Assembly: GCF_029227915.1 (NCBI RefSeq) | Contig: NC_079878.1 | Location: 4,772,001 to 4,836,000 of the forward strand | Origin: Hydractinia symbiolongicarpus | Lineage: Eukaryota; Cnidaria; Hydrozoa; Anthoathecata; Hydractiniidae | Reading direction: 5' to 3' | DNA: 64,000 bases | Shown here: piece by piece, positions 61,102-64,000 of the stretch | Layout: each line of letters starts with the position of its first letter | Position numbering within the stretch: the first letter of the stretch is position 1 | Made by a program: the position numbers and the translations under genes | Notes under the pieces: generated by a model | Seen by the model: the letters and a program-made list of their open reading frames with translations, nothing else | Databases searched by the model: none | What the model was told of the DNA's origin: nothing

Positions 61102-61370
61102 GTCGAGACATATGCGAATACCGTTAATGCCCTTGGGTACGACAACAATTGGGTTGACCCACGCGTCGGTTGTCCCTTAACTTCCTCTATAATATCTTGT
61201 TGCTGTAATTTTTCTATCTCTGCTTTCACTTTCTGTCTTAGTGCAAATGGGATACGTCGTTCCACCTGTGTGACCGGTGTCACTTTCTCGTCGATATGTA
61301 GTTTGACCTTATAATCCGTAAATTTGCCGATCTTATTGCTAAAAAGCTTCTCTTTGTAAACTTCAATCAA
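61098..61370 (-). pseudogene. Gypsy Pol fragment: protease-RT linker and RT fingers
   Basis: Reads VERRIPFALRQKVKAEIEKL and QQQDIIEEVKGQPT, the start of a gypsy RT, then loses the frame near 61160; the RT continues in the frame of 58537-61101. A second frame change separates it from the linker at about 61400 (a run of five A on the minus strand). Confidence 0.85.
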
Positions 61371-61587
61371 CGCACGTAATCTAGTAGGTGGTTGAACTTT
61401 TTGGGCATGTTTTGTTTTGCTCTCCCTCGTGCTGTTTTTTGTTTCAACGTTAATCTTATATGCTGCATTGTTTGTGTTTCTAGATTTATCTGGTTTCTTT
61501 TGAGGAACACGTCATCCTTCGGCATAATTATTAATTTTAATTCGAGGGCAGTTTTGCCGTTTAAAAGATTTTTGTGGTCAGTGTTAA

Positions 61588-62013
61588 TTACATAAAATCT
61601 TTTGTTGTAAGGCGGTGCTTATTTTCGATAACGAGGTTAATTTTTCCGAGGACTTTTAATTTGGGTTCGTTCGAGCCGTATGTGATCACCTTGGTGGCTG
61701 TCTTTTGCAAGCGAAGTTTCCCGCCACAATTTTCGTTCACTTTGTGAAATGTTTTTGTGTTCAAAATATTTAAAGCAGAACCGGTATCTATTAAGAATCG
61801 TGTGGGTGTGACCCCTTCTACCTTCACTTTTGTATAAAATCTTTCTATAGAATTTACTGACGCATAATCTTTGATCTCACTATTCTCAACGCAAACCGAA
61901 ACTTTTGACTCATAGTGTGTATTTGAATTAGAACGGACACTAGCAATACAGTTATTGTTGTTGTTGTTAGCATTCCCCGCGTTAGATAACATAAATAGAT
62001 GTAAACTGTTCAC
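61588..62013 (-). pseudogene. Gypsy protease fragment
   Basis: Reads VKVEGVTPTRFLIDTGSALN, an aspartic-protease active site (DTG) in a single-chain retroviral-type protease. Its frame is -1 relative to Gag, whose stop (TGA 62012-62010) lies at its start, so expression may need -1 frameshifting. The frame is lost near 61600 at a T/A run before the linker region. Confidence 0.8.
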
Positions 62014-62528
62014 ATTTTCGGCACCAGAGTCATCGGACCCCTAGCACTACTTTTGCAGCAACGGGAAAAATGACCGATCTTGTGGCATTTATTACATTCT
62101 TTCCCTTCGGCCGGACATGCCTGAGAATGTGGGTAGTCGTTCCCACATCTATAACATGTTTTATAGTTATCTTTTCGGCTACTGCTATTCCCTCTGCTCG
62201 ACAAGTTCTTACCTCTGAGTGTTTCCAGTTTCTTTGTAAGTCGGTTAATTTCTTCCTGTGGATTCATCGAACGCTCTACATCATCGGCTTGTTGATCTGC
62301 ATCCTCCAAATGTTTTCCATAAATCAATAAGTCTGCTAAACTAATTGCTGTATTCTTAAATGCGTGTTTACGAATTTTGCTGTTATGAGTAGATAACACA
62401 ATCTGTTGTTTGAGCTCTTTGTCCAAATTTGTTCCAAAGTCACATTTATTCGCCTGCTGTTTCAACCGTATGTAAAACTGATGAATGTTTTCGTCGGGGT
62501 GTTGTTTTAGTTTTCTAAATGCATACAC
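62010..62528 (-). pseudogene. Gypsy Gag, C-terminal part with zinc knuckle
   Basis: Reads FRKLKQHPDENIHQFYIRLK (gypsy Gag) and ends in a cysteine-rich region with one CCHC knuckle (CNKCHKIGHFSRCC) preceded by CYRCGNDYPHSQAC. Separated from the N-terminal part by a 2-base difference in a GTGTGT run near 62525. Confidence 0.85.
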
Positions 62529-62818
62529 ACTTCATAATCGATGTTTTTCTTAGGTGAAAAATATCCATCAAATATTGTAATGGCGTTTGCAAACGTTTCA
62601 TCTGTACCTGGTACTAAAAGATTGTCGTATATGTCATACGCCTCTTCACCAATGTAATTAAGCAATAAGGCTAATTTCTGCTTGTCTTCTTCAACGTTCA
62701 GAGCGACGCACAAGTTTAAAAAACGTTTCTTATATTTTTCCCATCGAGTTGAGATTGTAGTAAAATCATCCGTATCAAACTTTGGAAAAGTTGGAAGGTT
62801 TAAAGTTGAAATAGCCAT
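62507..62818 (-). pseudogene. Gypsy Gag, N-terminal part
   Basis: ATG at 62818, 108 bp inside the 5' LTR; MAISTLNLPTFPKFD and WEKYKKRFLNL are typical gypsy Gag text. The frame runs out just after the GTGTGT run, where the remainder of Gag continues in another frame. Confidence 0.85.
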
Positions 62819-62926
62819 AGTTTGTAATACACACGAATTACACCAAGATTAATTTCTTCTGATAATGAAGTAAATTTCTGCTGTTGTTTAGGATCTTTCG
62901 TTAAAAATATAATTTCTCGTCGCCAA

Positions 62927-63067
62927 TGTTAAAAACTGAGGACACGTGTGTTCAACATAATCTATTCTCAAAAATAATAATATTTACAGTTCTTCTTTCG
63001 TACTTGTTTTCGACATGTTCTCCATCGTATAGCGTGTACTCCATTAAAGTGTGTATTCGCTATAACA
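62927..63067 (-). repeat. 5' LTR of gypsy element
   Basis: 141 bp identical to 58266-58406, followed by GCAGG at 63068-63072. Confidence 0.93.
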
Positions 63068-63082
63068 GCAGGCAGCAGTCTT

Positions 63083-63163
63083 GAGCAGCGTTGTCCCAAG
63101 TCTCTTTTCTCTTTTCTTCTCGCCGTCCGAGATTATCAGGGGGAGAGTCCTGGGGACGAGGTT
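63083..63163. mobile_element. Palindromic hAT-type MITE copy beside the gypsy element
   Basis: Decayed left end 'cgttgtccca' and right end 'tggggacgaggtt', flanked by GCAGTCTT at 63075-63082 and 63164-63171 (8 bp). Confidence 0.72.
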
Positions 63164-63296
63164 GCAGTCTTAAGATTCCTGTCCATTATAAAGTTTGAGC
63201 GGTAAAGTGAGCAGAGACGAAAATTAAAAATGTTCTTGTGTGAGAAAAAATGTGGAAAAAGAGAAAGAAGACGTAATTAGCCGTAATTTTATTTTA

Positions 63297-63943
63297 TAGT
63301 ATACTCGCAGACACCATCGGTGTATGACCAATGTGTCCGATAATTGGAAGTGTCCGCCTTTTGGAAAGTTTTAAATTTTAAGCCGCAAAAGCAGATTTTT
63401 GTATCACAAAGGAAAAACAACAAATGATAATATTCCACATAATATTTCAGTAATATGCCTATTGTTTTTAAACATCACGCATTTTACTGGTTCCAAACAC
63501 TGTCATTACGGTCATTGAAAAGCAAAGTCATTGGAAAGCAATTTGGAGGTGCTATGGTGTAGAGGGGTTCCTGTTATTTATCGTTTTCATGGCCATGACA
63601 AGTTAATAAGGTGGGTGATAAAGAAAGTTGACGAGATTAAAACCAAGCTGGACATAAAAGTTCTAAGTTGTTTAAAATAAATGTTAGAAAAACTATTTAT
63701 TTTTGTTTATTTTTCTTTGCTTGCTTTTGATTTTTTTGGACTGTCCGCTAATTGCAGAACCATACTTGCTGTTTGGTGCAAAAAATATTGTCCTTTAAAT
63801 AGAGCATCCGCTAATTACGTGTCGGCTTTTCGGAAAGTTTTTTATAAGACTTTGACTAGAAAACGGCCAGTGTATGACCAAAGTGTCCGCTAATCAGAGG
63901 TGTCCGCCTTTTAGAGTGTCCGTTAATTGGAGAGAATACTGTA
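63297..63943. mobile_element. Repeat with tgtccg-rich ends (possible DNA-transposon relic)
   Basis: 'gtgtatgaccaa.gtgtccg.taat' and 'aggtgtccgccttt' occur at both ends (63321 on and 63868 on), and 'gtccgttaattggagagaatactgtac' marks the right end. The ends are direct rather than clean inverted repeats, so the class is unsure; no transposase is visible. Confidence 0.5.
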
Positions 63944-64000
63944 CTTTTGATTGCATAAGGGGGTAAGAAATACAAATATTATTAATATTTGATCGTAAAA

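Larger units (their letters stand above)
58266..63067 (-). mobile_element. Ty3/gypsy LTR retrotransposon with identical LTRs but broken frames
   Basis: A 4,802-bp element with 141-bp LTRs at 58266-58406 and 62927-63067 that appear identical (TGTTA...TAACA), GCAGG duplications, a minus-strand primer-binding site beginning TGGCGACGAGAA just inside the 5' LTR, and a purine tract AGGGGAAGA (58407-58415) before the 3' LTR. Gag and Pol are in several frames (see entries). Confidence 0.95.

Overview
This is an AT-rich, intron-rich stretch of animal nuclear DNA. A non-bilaterian metazoan, most likely a cnidarian, fits best. The support is short exons with GT-AG introns, a metazoan DNA ligase III and a HIF-alpha gene with prolyl-hydroxylation-type motifs, and a dense mix of MITE, SINE, Penelope-like, BEL/Pao and Ty3/gypsy elements. 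The species call is inference.

Layout. 893-11803 (+): 3' part of a DNA ligase III gene. 21 exons keep one frame for 679 residues and give the catalytic core, a PAR-binding zinc finger (PBZ) and a BRCT domain; the 5' exons lie outside the window. 12155-17968 (-): a complete BEL/Pao retrotransposon with identical 157-bp LTRs, a 5-bp target duplication and one unbroken polyprotein, 351 bp past the ligase stop and antisense to it. 18000-24900: no gene seen; microsatellite, MITEs, a SINE, and a piggyBac-type MITE with TTAA duplications. 24983-28656 (-): a complete eight-coding-exon HIF-alpha gene (573 aa) with bHLH, PAS-A, PAS-B and two hydroxylation-like motifs, and a possible non-coding first exon near 31.9 kb. 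32-37 kb: repeats and unassigned DNA. 37.4-40.5 kb: two orphan exon-like ORFs on the minus strand around a Penelope-like relic. 40.8-41.5 kb: a 14-bp minisatellite. 41.7-45.9 kb: a decayed, nested gypsy element (-). 46-55 kb: intergenic, with a recurring ACTCCGTATAG motif and a Helitron-like tandem array. 55275-57021 (+): a candidate two-exon secreted cysteine-containing protein. 58266-63067 (-): a gypsy element with identical 141-bp LTRs but several frameshifts. 63.3-63.95 kb: a repeat rich in 'tgtccg' motifs.

How the genes relate. Ligase III (single-strand break and mitochondrial DNA repair) and HIF-alpha (oxygen-sensing transcription factor) are independent neighbours; nothing suggests an operon or shared control. 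The most informative observations are the PBZ finger inside ligase III, the duplicated hydroxylation motif in a HIF-alpha with no visible C-terminal activation domain, and several repeat families whose ends and target duplications can be read directly.
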